From Pseudarthrobacter sp. PS3-L1 (GTDB lineage Bacteria > Actinomycetota > Actinomycetes > Actinomycetales > Micrococcaceae): a DNA stretch of 64,000 nucleotides. The notes under the pieces are model-generated. The model did no database searches, was not told where the DNA came from, and was given only the letters and a program-made list of their open reading frames with translations. The DNA is taken from assembly GCF_030063285.1 (NCBI RefSeq), contig NZ_JASISU010000001.1, positions 620,001-684,000 on the forward strand, written 5' to 3'. Positions 39,904 to 49,292 of the stretch are shown piece after piece (the first letter of the stretch is position 1; each line of letters starts with the position of its first letter). Position numbers and translations under genes: made by a program.

Positions 39904-42726
39904 TCAGCCCTGCTCAGCCAGTAGCTCCAGGATGTGCTGGTAGTCGGAGCCCGTGGCTCGGGTCATGCCCAACTCGCAGGTCCTGTTGCAGGAAGCATGG
40001 GCTGTTGCGTCCATGGAGACCACCTCGGCGGACTGCTTGGCGGTGGCCGAGGCCGTCAGCTCTGGGTGAAGCATGCCCCTGTCGCCAGCGAAGGCGCAAC
40101 AGCCCCAGCTTTCCGGGATCAGAACGTCCTTGGCCACAGCTCCAGCAACAGCGCTCAACGCAGGGTTCAGGCCCAGTCGGGTAGACGAGCAGGTGGGATG
40201 CAGGGCCAGGGACGCGAGCCTGGGCTGGCCTGGCAGGAACGGGAGGATCCGATCCGCGGCAAACTGCACCGCGTCCACTACCCGCAGTGGCGCCCTGCCT
40301 GGCACACGTGGTTCGCTCTCAAGGGTGGCCAGCAGCCCCTCGGTACAGGATGAAGCATCGCAGATGATGCTCAGCTCGCCGTCCCGGGTCGCTGCGCGCA
40401 ACGCGGCCAACGTCTTGGCATGCATGGTCTCCTGCCCAGCAGCCAAGCCTTTGGATGACCAAGGCGTTCCGCAGCACAGCCCATCAATATCCGGCGGAAC
40501 CAGGAGCGAAATGCCCACGCGCTCGCAGAGTTGCTCGAAGCTGAACTGCACCCCGCGCCCGGCTTTTTCAGACGAATTTATTGTCTGGGAATCAGCAGCT
40601 CCAAACATGGTTTGCACACACGCGGGGAAGTAGATCGCCGTAACAGGACCCTCCGGCGTTGGCCTGGCCCGCGACGGCCCACCGCCAGGCAGTTCGGGGG
40701 AGTACAGGGGCACCGTATCCGGGCCCAGCACGGCCCTGGCCAGCACATTGGGTGGACGCACCACCGCGGACGGCACCTTGGCCACCAGCGTCAGCGCCGT
40801 GCCCGCCCCCTTGGTCACGGCGCCCCAATGCCCTGCGGCAGTCTTCCACACGGCGTTCTCAACTGCCCCGGCGTCGTCCTTGCGCAGATGCTTGACCAGC
40901 GTTCCGGTGTTGATACCTACCGGACACGCTGTCTGGCACATGCCATCCACGGCACACGTCTGCACGCCCTCGTACACATAATCTTTTTCCAGCGATGCAG
41001 CCAGTTCCAGATCTCCGTCCAGCCGGGCCTGCTCCGCCGCGCGCAGTGTCACAATCCGTTGCCGTGGCGTCAGCGTCAGGTCCTTGCTGGGGCAGACCGG
41101 CTCGCAGTACCCGCATGAGACGCAGCGGTCCACCTCCTCAGCCACCGGCGGCGCCGTTTTTATGTGCCGCAGATGGGCTCTCGGATCATCATCGAGCAAC
41201 ACCCCAGGGTTGAGCATGCCCATCGGATCGAACAGCGCCTTGATCTCCCGCATCACGGCGTAGAGCTCATCGCCGTACTGCCGCCGCACATAGGGAGCCA
41301 TCACCCGGCCGGTCCCGTGCTCGGCCTTGAGCGACCCGCCCTCGCCAAGTACCAGGTCAACCATGTCCTCCGTGAACGCGCTGTACCTCCCCAGCTGGTC
41401 GGGCGTGGCAAAACCATCGGTCAGCATGAAGTGGATATTGCCGTCCTTGGCGTGCCCAAAAATCACCGAATCCTCGTACTGATACTTGGCAAACAATCCC
41501 GTCAGGGCCTGGCAGGTCCGGCCCAGCTGGGGCACCGGCACAACAATGTCCTCCAGCAGGGCGGTGGTTCCCAGCGGACGGGCGCCTGCCACCGACGCGT
41601 AGAGGCCTTTTCGCAGATGCCACAGCTGGGCCCGGCCCGCTGGATCTGTGCTGAACGACGCCGGCGCACTGAGCCCCAACTGTCCCAGCACCGCGTCGCC
41701 GCCGGACCGCAGGGACTCCAGTGCCTCGGGCGTATCTGCCGAGTATTCCACCAGCAGTGCCGCATGGTCCCGAACATCAAGATCACGCACGACGCCGGGT
41801 GTTCCCTCAAGCGACTGACCCACCTTCAAGGACAGGGAATCCATCAGTTCCAGTGTTGCTGCGCCTGTTGCCACCAAAGCAGGAAGGGCAGCGTTCGCCG
41901 TGGACAGATCCGGGAAGACCAGCAGACCGGTACCGGCATGGGCCAGGCGCGGCACCGTCCGGAAGACAGCCTCGGCAATAAAGCCCAGAGTGCCCTCGCT
42001 GCCAACGATCAGGTGCGCCAGCATGTCTGCTGGGGTCTCGAAATCCACCAGTGCGTTGATCCCGTACCCCATGGTGTTTTTCATCGAGAACTGCCGCGTG
42101 ATGGTTGCCATCGACGCAGCATTTCCGCGCACCCGGCGGGACAACCGCACCAGCCCGGCATGCAGGATCGGTTCCAGCGCACGGAGCCGGGCATCGGCGT
42201 CGGGCGCCCCCGTATCAATCACCGTGCCACTGGGCAGGACCACCGTGACCGATTCCAGGGTTCGGTACGTGTTTTCTACGGTGCCGCAGTTCATGCCTGA
42301 GGAGTTGTTGGCAATCACTCCGCCCACCGTGCACGCAGATTCGCTCGCCGGGTCCGGACCAAACTTCCGGCCAAACCGCAGCAGGCGGGCATTAAGTTGG
42401 CGCACCGTGACGCCAGGCTGCACGCGCACCCGGGCGCCGCCGTCGAGCACCTCAATGTCCTGGAAGTTCCGCCGGACATCCACCAGCACGCCGTCCGTCA
42501 CAGCCTGTCCGCTGAGGCTGGTGCCGCCGGAGCGGAACGTCAGGGCCACGCCCTGGGCGGCACTGGCCCGCAGCAGGCGGCCAACCTCGGCAGCCGACGT
42601 TGGAACCACTACCGCCTGCGGGATCAGCAGGAAGTGGGAGGCATCGTGGGCATTGGCATGCAGATCGATGGCACGGGTCTTAACCCGGGCAGGGTCGGCG
42701 ACGGCGGCGCGGAGCGCGTCGAGCAT
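39904..42726 (-). CDS. FAD-binding and Fe-S 2-hydroxyacid dehydrogenase (D-lactate/glycolate dehydrogenase type)
   Basis: A 940-residue fusion of a flavoprotein and an iron-sulfur/CCG protein. Residues 30-470 hold the FAD-binding PCMH domain (FRSGGTSLSGQAVTDGVLVD near 64-83) and the FAD-oxidase C-terminal domain. Residues 520-600 hold two cluster motifs (CVSCGYCEPVCPSK and CAVDGMCQTACPVG). The C-terminal part carries CCG-type heterodisulfide-reductase motifs (FPACVQT, GLCCGTPW, HPTCSST, WGCCAFAGDRG). Relatives oxidise D-lactate, D-2-hydroxyglutarate or glycolate and pass electrons to quinone. It lies 65 bases after a glycerol dehydrogenase gene and is probably in its operon. Confidence 0.92.
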   Translation of the reverse strand: MLDALRAAVADPARVKTRAIDLHANAHDASHFLLIPQAVVVPTSAAEVGRLLRASAAQGVALTFRSGGTSLSGQAVTDGVLVDVRRNFQDIEVLDGGARVRVQPGVTVRQLNARLLRFGRKFGPDPASESACTVGGVIANNSSGMNCGTVENTYRTLESVTVVLPSGTVIDTGAPDADARLRALEPILHAGLVRLSRRVRGNAASMATITRQFSMKNTMGYGINALVDFETPADMLAHLIVGSEGTLGFIAEAVFRTVPRLAHAGTGLLVFPDLSTANAALPALVATGAATLELMDSLSLKVGQSLEGTPGVVRDLDVRDHAALLVEYSADTPEALESLRSGGDAVLGQLGLSAPASFSTDPAGRAQLWHLRKGLYASVAGARPLGTTALLEDIVVPVPQLGRTCQALTGLFAKYQYEDSVIFGHAKDGNIHFMLTDGFATPDQLGRYSAFTEDMVDLVLGEGGSLKAEHGTGRVMAPYVRRQYGDELYAVMREIKALFDPMGMLNPGVLLDDDPRAHLRHIKTAPPVAEEVDRCVSCGYCEPVCPSKDLTLTPRQRIVTLRAAEQARLDGDLELAASLEKDYVYEGVQTCAVDGMCQTACPVGINTGTLVKHLRKDDAGAVENAVWKTAAGHWGAVTKGAGTALTLVAKVPSAVVRPPNVLARAVLGPDTVPLYSPELPGGGPSRARPTPEGPVTAIYFPACVQTMFGAADSQTINSSEKAGRGVQFSFEQLCERVGISLLVPPDIDGLCCGTPWSSKGLAAGQETMHAKTLAALRAATRDGELSIICDASSCTEGLLATLESEPRVPGRAPLRVVDAVQFAADRILPFLPGQPRLASLALHPTCSSTRLGLNPALSAVAGAVAKDVLIPESWGCCAFAGDRGMLHPELTASATAKQSAEVVSMDATAHASCNRTCELGMTRATGSDYQHILELLAEQG

Positions 42727-42791
42727 ACAGTGGTCTCCTTTGGGGTGCTCAGAGTCGCGGTACTCGGCTCAGTGGGGTTCCGGGCGATGCC

Positions 42792-43949
42792 CTAGTGCTT
42801 GGCCTGGTGCAGGACCGGTTCAGGCAACCCGGCGCGCTCGCGGATCCCACGGCTGAGCTTCTCAATCGATTTCAGCGCGCTGGTCAGGTCACCCACGGGA
42901 ACATCGAAGGGCATGTTGTGGATGGTCTCGCCCTCTACAGTGGCGGCCTCGGCAACCCGGCGGAGGTCGTCGTCGTCCGTCACCTTCAACCCCACTTCGG
43001 TGAGCGTATTGGGCAGGCCCACCCGCGTGGTGAATTCAACGAAGTCCGTGATGTCCGCGCTGGGCGCGCCCTCCAGGACCAGCTGCGTGAGCGAGCCGAT
43101 GTTGACCTTCTGCCCATGCGCCAGTCCGTGCGTCTGGGGCGCAGCAGTGAGGCCATTGTGGATAGCGTGCGCGGCGGCCAGGCCACCGGATTCAAAGCCC
43201 AGCCCGGAGAGCAGGGTGTTGGCTTCCACAACGCGTTCGACGGCGGGCGTCACCAAATTCTCGCGGACCGCGTCCAGGGCAGGGAGCGCGTTCTCCCACA
43301 GGACGTCCCAGGACAGTTTCGCCAGCGCGGTGCCAGAGAGGGTGGGAAGGCCCCCGGCCATGGTGTTGGCGAAGGAACGCTGCGTTGCGCGTGCCTCCAG
43401 CCAGGTGGCCAGAGCGTCTCCCACGCCAGCAGCTAGGAACGACGCCGGCGCGTTGGCCACCAGTTGGGTATCCACCAGCACCAGGTCAGGGTTGCGCGGG
43501 AAGAACCTATATTCCTCGAAGACGCCGTCCTCGGTGTAAATCACTGACAGTGCCGAGGTGGGGGCATCGGTTGAGGCAACTGTGGGAACGGTGACCCAAC
43601 GAATTTCCGAGGCATAGCCAGCGGCCTTCACGGCGTCGATAGTGGACCCACCGCCGAGGGCAACGATGACGTCTGTACCGTGTTCCTTGATCAGGGCGCT
43701 GAGCCGGTCTACTTCCTTGGCGCTGGGAATTCCGTTGAACTGGACCCGGTTGACCGGAAGGCTGGCGGCGTTGAGGGAGGACTCGACGTCGTGGGCCACA
43801 AAGCCCCAGACCATGTCATCGGCAACCAGCAGGGGCTTGCTGCCCAAGGGTGCCAGGAATTCGCCCAGCCTGTTGATGGCACCCTTGCCCTGAACATAAC
43901 GGCTGGGTGCAATGAGCGTGCGGATGGGGGCGTGCTGGGCTGGGGTCAT
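42792..43949 (-). CDS. gldA: Iron-containing alcohol dehydrogenase, glycerol dehydrogenase type
   Basis: A 385-residue metal-dependent dehydrogenase of the glycerol dehydrogenase family. The NAD motif GGGSTIDAVKAAG is near residue 88, and metal ligands are an Asp in GVGDALATW, a His in AAHAIHNGL and a His in HGLAHGQKV near residue 265. ATG 43949 is chosen because AAGGAGA lies seven bases ahead; the frame continues to 43988 without support. It probably oxidises glycerol or a related polyol to the ketone. It is the first gene of a two-gene run with the 2-hydroxyacid dehydrogenase. Confidence 0.9.
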   Translation of the reverse strand: MTPAQHAPIRTLIAPSRYVQGKGAINRLGEFLAPLGSKPLLVADDMVWGFVAHDVESSLNAASLPVNRVQFNGIPSAKEVDRLSALIKEHGTDVIVALGGGSTIDAVKAAGYASEIRWVTVPTVASTDAPTSALSVIYTEDGVFEEYRFFPRNPDLVLVDTQLVANAPASFLAAGVGDALATWLEARATQRSFANTMAGGLPTLSGTALAKLSWDVLWENALPALDAVRENLVTPAVERVVEANTLLSGLGFESGGLAAAHAIHNGLTAAPQTHGLAHGQKVNIGSLTQLVLEGAPSADITDFVEFTTRVGLPNTLTEVGLKVTDDDDLRRVAEAATVEGETIHNMPFDVPVGDLTSALKSIEKLSRGIRERAGLPEPVLHQAKH

Positions 43950-44120
43950 CGGAGATCTCCTTTGATCAAATGCGGTGAATGGGCGCAATGCCAGCCTAGG
44001 ACTGATTGTGCAACAGAGCGCCTGGCGTTCTCACCCCGTGATAACCCGGCTTGGGTTGTCGCGGTGTTCCGGGCAGAATCGGACCTGTAACGAGCCCACA
44101 GCAGGAAGGCAGAAAACCCG

Positions 44121-44441
44121 ATGATCTTCATCGTCGTCAAATTCAACGTCAAACCCGACTGGACGGACCGCTGGCTTGACCTCACCCGCGAGTTCACCGA
44201 TGCCACCCGGAAAGAACCGGGCAACCTCTGGTTTGACTGGTCCCGCAGTGTGGACAACCCCAACGAGTTTGTCCTGGTGGAAGCCTTCAAGGACGACGCC
44301 GCTGGCGATCACGTGAACAGCGCACACTTCACCCAGGCCATGAAGGACATGCCTCAGGCACTCGTGGAGACCCCACACATCATAAGCGAGCAGATTGGCG
44401 CTGAAGGCTGGGGCCTGATGGGCGAACTCAACGTTCCGTAA
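44121..44441 (+). CDS. Antibiotic biosynthesis monooxygenase (ABM) domain protein
   Basis: A 106-residue single-domain ABM protein with a dimeric alpha/beta-barrel fold. IFIVVKFNVKPDWTDRWLDL opens it; EPGNLWFDWSRSVDNPNEFV and the His of VNSAHFTQAM near residue 75 match putative quinol monooxygenases such as YgiN. ATG follows an AGGAAGG site at 44103. It stands between the divergent glycerol dehydrogenase gene and the IclR gene. A role in quinol or aromatic oxidation is possible. Confidence 0.87.
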   Translation: MIFIVVKFNVKPDWTDRWLDLTREFTDATRKEPGNLWFDWSRSVDNPNEFVLVEAFKDDAAGDHVNSAHFTQAMKDMPQALVETPHIISEQIGAEGWGLMGELNVP

Positions 44442-44490
44442 CTGCCCAACGGCGCGCAGACTCTTCCTCCACCAGTGGCGGATTGTCCAC

Positions 44491-44524
44491 ATGGAGGGGA
44501 CAGACTTTGGTTTGTCCCCTCCAT
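44491..44524. promoter_or_regulatory. Perfect 12-bp-arm inverted repeat upstream of the IclR gene
   Basis: ATGGAGGGGACA at 44491-44502 is exactly inverted as TGTCCCCTCCAT at 44513-44524, with a 10-base spacer GACTTTGGTT. It lies 18 bases before the IclR start and 49 bases after the ABM gene. The likeliest role is an IclR operator for autoregulation; a terminator for the ABM gene is the alternative. Confidence 0.75.
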
Positions 44525-44542
44525 GGCACCAAGATGGAAGCT

Positions 44543-45343
44543 ATGGGACGCAATGACGCTTTTACCGGCATGGCATCGGTGCAAAAAGCTTTTGCATTGC
44601 TCGATGTTGTCGCAACAGACACACGTGGCCTGACGGCCAAGGAATTGGCCACTACCCTTGAGATCCCGCTGCCCACGGTCTATCGGCTGCTGAAAACCTT
44701 GGTCGAATCTGAACACCTGGTTCACCTCAAGGAGCAGAGCCGCTATGCGCTCGGGTTCAAGGTCCACGCACTCGATTCATCCCTGCACCGGCAGATCGGT
44801 ACGCCATCTGCCGTGATGCGCCTGATCCTTGAACTGCACTCCCGCGGAGATGCCGCTGCCTACTATGCCGTGCACCGGGGAGATGACATCGTGGTGGCCC
44901 ACGTGGTGGATTCCCCCTCCCGGCCGCGCATCACACCGATGGGTTTTGGCTTCAACGACGCAGCGCACGCCACAGCCTTCGGCAAAATTCTCCTCGCCGG
45001 CATGGATCCCGAACGACGCCGGACGTATCTCGCACGGCACGGCATGCCTTCCATGACGGACCAGACACTCCGCACGATTCCCGAGCTTGAGGACGCGCTG
45101 CTCCGGATCAGCGAAAACGGGATAGCCACCGAACGTGAGGAATTCATTCTGGGTGCATCCTGCCTGGGAGCACCGGTCATGAACGCAGCAGGCCAGATTG
45201 TTGGCTCCGTGGCGGTATCCATGGAAACTGAGGACTTTGATAGGAGGGGCGCAAAAATTGCATCCCTGCTCCGCGACACAGCTGACCGGGTTGGCCGGGC
45301 GCTGCGGGCAACATCTGTGCTGCCCAACCGTTCCAGCACCTGA
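44543..45343 (+). CDS. IclR-family transcriptional regulator
   Basis: A regulator of about 266 residues. The N-terminal winged helix (TAKELATTLEIPLPTVYRLL near residues 28-47) and the C-terminal GAF-like effector domain, with ATAFGKILLAG near 150 and GASCLGAPVMNAAGQIVGSV near 205, match IclR. The start is uncertain: ATG 44543 has GGAAG close by, ATG 44534 lacks a site, and a TTG at 44483 would put the inverted repeat inside the gene. I favour 44543 because the repeat then lies in the leader. It may govern the adjacent glycerol/hydroxyacid genes or the GMC cluster. Confidence 0.88.
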   Translation: MGRNDAFTGMASVQKAFALLDVVATDTRGLTAKELATTLEIPLPTVYRLLKTLVESEHLVHLKEQSRYALGFKVHALDSSLHRQIGTPSAVMRLILELHSRGDAAAYYAVHRGDDIVVAHVVDSPSRPRITPMGFGFNDAAHATAFGKILLAGMDPERRRTYLARHGMPSMTDQTLRTIPELEDALLRISENGIATEREEFILGASCLGAPVMNAAGQIVGSVAVSMETEDFDRRGAKIASLLRDTADRVGRALRATSVLPNRSST

Positions 45344-45438
45344 TCCCTTCCAACGCGTGGCGTGAAAAACCTGCCACACGAAAACGGGATCCCCGCCACC
45401 AAGAGCCGGGATCCCGCCGTCGTGCAGGGTCTAGAGCG

Positions 45439-47046
45439 TTAGAGCTTTGATGTCTTCAGCTGCTCGGCAATGTAGTCCGCCTGCCGGATCGCCAACGCCA
45501 CGATGGTCAGCGTGGGATTCGCTGCAGCGCCGGTGGTGAACTGTGACCCATCAGAAATGAACAGGTTGGGTACGTCGTGGGATTGGCCAAAGGCGTTGAC
45601 CACACCGTCCTCGGGGCGTTCGCTCATGCGCGCCGTCCCCATGTTGTGCGTGGATGGATACGGCGGAGTGTGGTGGCTGGAAACTGCTCCCACCGCGTCG
45701 TACAGCAGCGAACCCTGCTGATAGCCGTGGTTGCGCATGGCCGCGTCGTTGGGGTGGTCATCAAAATGCACGTTCGGAACCGGAAGGCCAAGATTGTCCT
45801 TTACGGAAGTGTTGAGCGTGATCCGGTTGCTTTCCTGCGGCATATCTTCGCCGACAATCCACATGCCTGCCGTGTTCTCGTAGTCATCCAGGATGGCTGC
45901 GAACCCTGGACCCCATGCGCCCGGATCCGCGAAACTGGCCAGAAACGCCGGCCCCAGAGAGATGGTCTCCATATAGTAGCCACCCACAAATCCGCGGTCG
46001 GGATCATGCCGGGACTCATCTGCGATCAGGCCAGCCATGGTCTCGCCCCGATACATGTGCACGGGCTTGTCGAACGTGGCATAGACCGAGCCGGTGGTGT
46101 GCCGCATGTAATTCCGCCCCACCTGTCCTGAGGAGTTGGCGAGGCCATCCGGGAAGAGGGGCGAGCCGGAGAGCAACAGCAGGCGTGGGGTCTCGATCGA
46201 GTTGCCAGCCACCGCCACGACCCGGGCTTTCTGCTCCTGCAGATTGCCGTCGGCATCAATGTAGAGCACACCGTCGGCTTTGCCTTCGGGCGTGTGCGTG
46301 ATCTGCACGGCGTGGCTGTTGGGCCGGAGATCCAGGTTGCCGGTGCGCAGAGCCTTGGGGATTTCGGAGACAAGGGTGGACCATTTTGACTTGTTCTTGT
46401 CGCCCTGGAAGTTGAAGCCGTCCTGGATGGAAGCAGGCCTGCCGTCGTAGGGTTCCGCGTTGGTCCCGTAGGGTCCGGTGGCGTAGTGCCGGTAGCCGAT
46501 CCGGTCCGCTCCCGCTGCCATGACCTTGAAGTTATTGTTGGCCGGAAGCGCTGGACGCCCACCGCGGTGTGTACTGCCAATTTTGTTCTCGGCCTTTTCG
46601 TAGTACGGCGCCAGGTCTGCCAGAGTGATGGGCCAGTCCAGCAGATTGGCACCGTCCACACGGCCGTAGGTGCTGCGGGCCTTGAACTCGTGGGCCTTGA
46701 ACCGGGGAGTGGCCCCGGACCAGTGCGTTGTGGTGCCGCCAACGGCTTTCACAATCCAGGCAGGCAGGTTGGGAAAATCCCGGGCAACCCGCCACGAGCC
46801 GGACGTGGTCCGCGGATCCAGCCAGGCCATCTGGTTGAAGGCGGCCCATTCGTCGTTCTCGTAGTCCTCGTTCTTCAGGTGCCCACCGGCTTCAAGGACC
46901 ACAACCTTGACGCCCTTTTCAGTAAGTTCGTGGGCCAACGTGCCGCCGCCGGCTCCGGAACCGACAATGACAACAACGGAGTCGTCGTCATGCGCAAAGC
47001 TTGCTGACTGGCCGTCCGATGACGTTCCTGTGGTGTCCTGGGTCAT
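45439..47046 (-). CDS. GMC-family FAD-dependent oxidoreductase
   Basis: A 535-residue GMC oxidoreductase. The FAD dinucleotide-binding motif VIVGSGAGGGTLAHEL is near residue 27, GGTTTHWSGATP near 103 contacts the flavin, and the C-terminal SSHHTPPYPSTHNMGTARM and NPTLTIVALA segments carry the catalytic His/Asn region. It overlaps the small-subunit gene by ATGA. The pair resembles the large and small subunits of membrane-linked gluconate/2-keto-gluconate or sorbitol dehydrogenases that oxidise sugars, but no cytochrome subunit gene is nearby. No signal peptide is seen here. Confidence 0.9.
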   Translation of the reverse strand: MTQDTTGTSSDGQSASFAHDDDSVVVIVGSGAGGGTLAHELTEKGVKVVVLEAGGHLKNEDYENDEWAAFNQMAWLDPRTTSGSWRVARDFPNLPAWIVKAVGGTTTHWSGATPRFKAHEFKARSTYGRVDGANLLDWPITLADLAPYYEKAENKIGSTHRGGRPALPANNNFKVMAAGADRIGYRHYATGPYGTNAEPYDGRPASIQDGFNFQGDKNKSKWSTLVSEIPKALRTGNLDLRPNSHAVQITHTPEGKADGVLYIDADGNLQEQKARVVAVAGNSIETPRLLLLSGSPLFPDGLANSSGQVGRNYMRHTTGSVYATFDKPVHMYRGETMAGLIADESRHDPDRGFVGGYYMETISLGPAFLASFADPGAWGPGFAAILDDYENTAGMWIVGEDMPQESNRITLNTSVKDNLGLPVPNVHFDDHPNDAAMRNHGYQQGSLLYDAVGAVSSHHTPPYPSTHNMGTARMSERPEDGVVNAFGQSHDVPNLFISDGSQFTTGAAANPTLTIVALAIRQADYIAEQLKTSKL

Positions 47047-47666
47047 GGCGTTGTGGCTCCCTCGATCGTGTCGGACCCTTTGAAGAGGTCATCGAATGGT
47101 TCATCTGTGGTCTCGGTGGATGTACGGTCGGCTGTTGTCGGCGAGGTCGGTCCACTGCCTGGGATGGGCGCCTTGATCGCGTAGGCGAGCGGTCCGATCT
47201 CGGTCAGCTCTTCGTCGCTTTCCTCGATGCGGGGTTCTGGCAGCCAGTCGAGGTCGTTGAAACCCCTGTTGATATACCCGCCTTTGGAAAATGACTCCCC
47301 TTCATAGCCCAGAACTCCCCACACTTCGGGATCGTCGTAGAAGTTCAGGACTGTGGTGCGCCGGATGAAGCCGAAGAACTCTAGGTCGCCCAGACGCTTC
47401 AGCACAGCCAGCGCCCGGTCATCGGAGAGGTCCAGGAAGTGTTCATCACTGAGTGAATCGAGCGTTAAGAGGCCTTGGGTCAGGGCAACCCTGAACCAGG
47501 TGGAGTCCTCGGCTTCAGTGATAATTTTTACGGCCATCCGTTCGTAGGGTCCGTCCGGAACCTGCGGATGCGGGAACGCGACACGGATGATGCGGGTGAG
47601 GATTACGCGTGCCTCATCCGTCATCTGCAACGCATTGAGTGCCGAATATTTTGCGGGATACGCCAT
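47043..47666 (-). CDS. Gluconate 2-dehydrogenase subunit 3 family protein
   Basis: A 207-residue protein of the gluconate 2-dehydrogenase subunit 3 family, the small subunit that supports secretion or assembly of GMC dehydrogenases. The helical core includes LTQGLLTLDSLSDEHFLDL and FYDDPEVWGVLGYEGESFSKG; the latter is the family's typical tail. The usual Tat signal is absent, in line with the large subunit lacking one. The C-terminus is acidic. It is translationally coupled to the GMC gene (ATGA). Confidence 0.83.
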   Translation of the reverse strand: MAYPAKYSALNALQMTDEARVILTRIIRVAFPHPQVPDGPYERMAVKIITEAEDSTWFRVALTQGLLTLDSLSDEHFLDLSDDRALAVLKRLGDLEFFGFIRRTTVLNFYDDPEVWGVLGYEGESFSKGGYINRGFNDLDWLPEPRIEESDEELTEIGPLAYAIKAPIPGSGPTSPTTADRTSTETTDEPFDDLFKGSDTIEGATTP

Positions 47667-47737
47667 TGTTCTTCCCTTACTTCCTCTTCTTTGTGGTCAG
47701 TTGTTTAGGGGCGTGCAGCGGGGGCTTTCTGGTGGAT

Positions 47738-48769
47738 TCAGCCAACGAGATTCGGAACCAGGATGCCGCGGCCTACCAGATTTCCCCGATCCAGATCGTG
47801 CATGGCCTGGACCGCGTCTTCAAGATCGTAGAGCTGGGTATGCAGCGATACCTTGCCCTGTGAGGTCAGCGTCATCAGCTCGGTAAGGTCCAGGTAACTG
47901 CCCACCAAGTTGCCCACGACGCTGATTTCACGGGAGATAATTTCGATCGTGTCCACGTTCACGGCGCCGCCGTAGCCGATGCTGAAGTAGCTTCCGCGGT
48001 TGCGAAGCGCCGTAATTCCCAGCGCTTCCGTACCGTTCTCGCCCACAAAATCGAACACCACATGCGCGCCGCCGCCAGTGATCTCAAGAAGTTTGCCGGC
48101 GTCGTCCGCTGTATTCAGGACGTGATCTGCTCCGGACGTTGTGGCCAACTCCAGAGCCTCCTCCGAATGGTCAAGGACGGTTATCTCCGCCGCAGTAAGG
48201 GCTTTCAGGGATTGAATGCCTATGTGCCCCAGTCCGCCGCTGCCGATCACGACGGCGTGGCTTCCGGGCGGGAGCAGCGGAACTGCCTTGCGGACGGCAT
48301 GGTAGGCGGTAAGGCCGGCGTCGGCCAAGGCAGCGATATCGGTGGGCTTCATGGCGGAATCGAGTTTTACGACCGCGCGGGCGTTAGTCTTCATGAACTC
48401 GGCCATGCCGCCGTCGACATTCAACCCTGGGAATGTGGAGTTCTCGCAGTGCGAATCCTGGCCTGCGCGGCACGGGAGGCAGAGGCCACATGTCACCAGC
48501 GGATGCATGATGACAGTGTCGCCGGGGCTCACGTTTGTTACTGCGGTGCCTACCTCAGTAACCCAACCGGCATTTTCGTGTCCGAGGATATACGGCAGGG
48601 ACGGATGCTGGATGGGATCCCATTGACCTTCGATCACGTGGAGATCAGTTCGGCAGAGTCCGGCTGCGCCTACTTTGACAATGACGTCCCACGGACCCGT
48701 GATTCGCGGTTCCGGTACCTCATCAATGCGTGGGTCTCGGTGGTACTCGTGCACCCGGACTGCCTTCAT
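47738..48769 (-). CDS. Zinc-dependent NAD(P)+ alcohol dehydrogenase
   Basis: A 343-residue medium-chain dehydrogenase. The zinc site starts with LCRTDLHVIEGQW near residue 39 and GHENAG near 63; the structural zinc ligands are CGLCLPCRAGQDSHC near 93-107, and the cofactor site is VIGSGGLGHIG near 170. ATG 48769 is chosen because AAGGAGG is close ahead; the longer frame to 48793 overlaps that site. It resembles actinobacterial enzymes acting on small alcohols and aldehydes. The small-subunit gene begins 71 bases downstream, so co-transcription with the GMC genes is likely. Confidence 0.89.
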   Translation of the reverse strand: MKAVRVHEYHRDPRIDEVPEPRITGPWDVIVKVGAAGLCRTDLHVIEGQWDPIQHPSLPYILGHENAGWVTEVGTAVTNVSPGDTVIMHPLVTCGLCLPCRAGQDSHCENSTFPGLNVDGGMAEFMKTNARAVVKLDSAMKPTDIAALADAGLTAYHAVRKAVPLLPPGSHAVVIGSGGLGHIGIQSLKALTAAEITVLDHSEEALELATTSGADHVLNTADDAGKLLEITGGGAHVVFDFVGENGTEALGITALRNRGSYFSIGYGGAVNVDTIEIISREISVVGNLVGSYLDLTELMTLTSQGKVSLHTQLYDLEDAVQAMHDLDRGNLVGRGILVPNLVG

Positions 48770-49292
48770 GATCCTCCTTGCAAGCCTCGTCATCGACGGC
48801 TGATGTACTGAGTGTGTCGTGAATCACGCAGATGGGATAGCGCGGTTCTCACGCTGTGAGAACGTCGAGCAGGACCGGCGTCCGGAATGGCATCTAGTCA
48901 CCTGCAGTTCCGGTCGGTGAGTTTCTCATCGATGAGGTCCCACACTGCGACAGGCACAACTTCCAATGCAAAAAGCATGTGCCATGACTCGCCCGCCTGG
49001 ATAGCCGCCGTTTAGCAGGGTGAGGACAAAACCTGCGTACTGACTTCAGCGACGGACGCGCAGGTGGGGCCAAGGGGCTTGGGCCTCGAATCAAAAATAA
49101 GTTGCCATGCGATATGGCATCTCAGTCGAACTCCTGTATAGTGAATCTTGTTGTTGTGTTTATGCAGTTAGCAGTTCAGGCAGTAAGCGCGGTCGAAAGT
49201 CCGCGTCCTTCTGAAGTAGCGGTTTTGAACACCCCACACCGGAGGACCCGAAAGTCGGGACTTTTCCTCCACCTTCACGAAGGACATTAAAA
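48770..49292 (+). promoter_or_regulatory. Long promoter and leader region of cspA
   Basis: This 523-base gap holds no convincing gene. A TATAGT -10 element lies at 49137-49142, with a TGCCAT/ATGGCA inverted repeat at 49103-49119 near its -35 position. The implied leader of about 150 bases before the cold-shock gene contains a small hairpin, CCCGA-AAG-TCGGG, and an AAGGA ribosome site at 49279-49283. Long structured leaders are typical of cold-shock mRNAs. Confidence 0.62.

Noticed and set aside
45370..45438. CGGGATCC repeats between the IclR and GMC genes as an operator
   Set aside because: They form an ordinary imperfect hairpin between convergent genes, most simply a terminator, and too irregular to annotate with confidence.
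48770..49292. Short frames around 48894-49290 as small genes near cspA
   Set aside because: They lack ribosome sites and family matches, and the region is better explained as a promoter and cold-shock leader.
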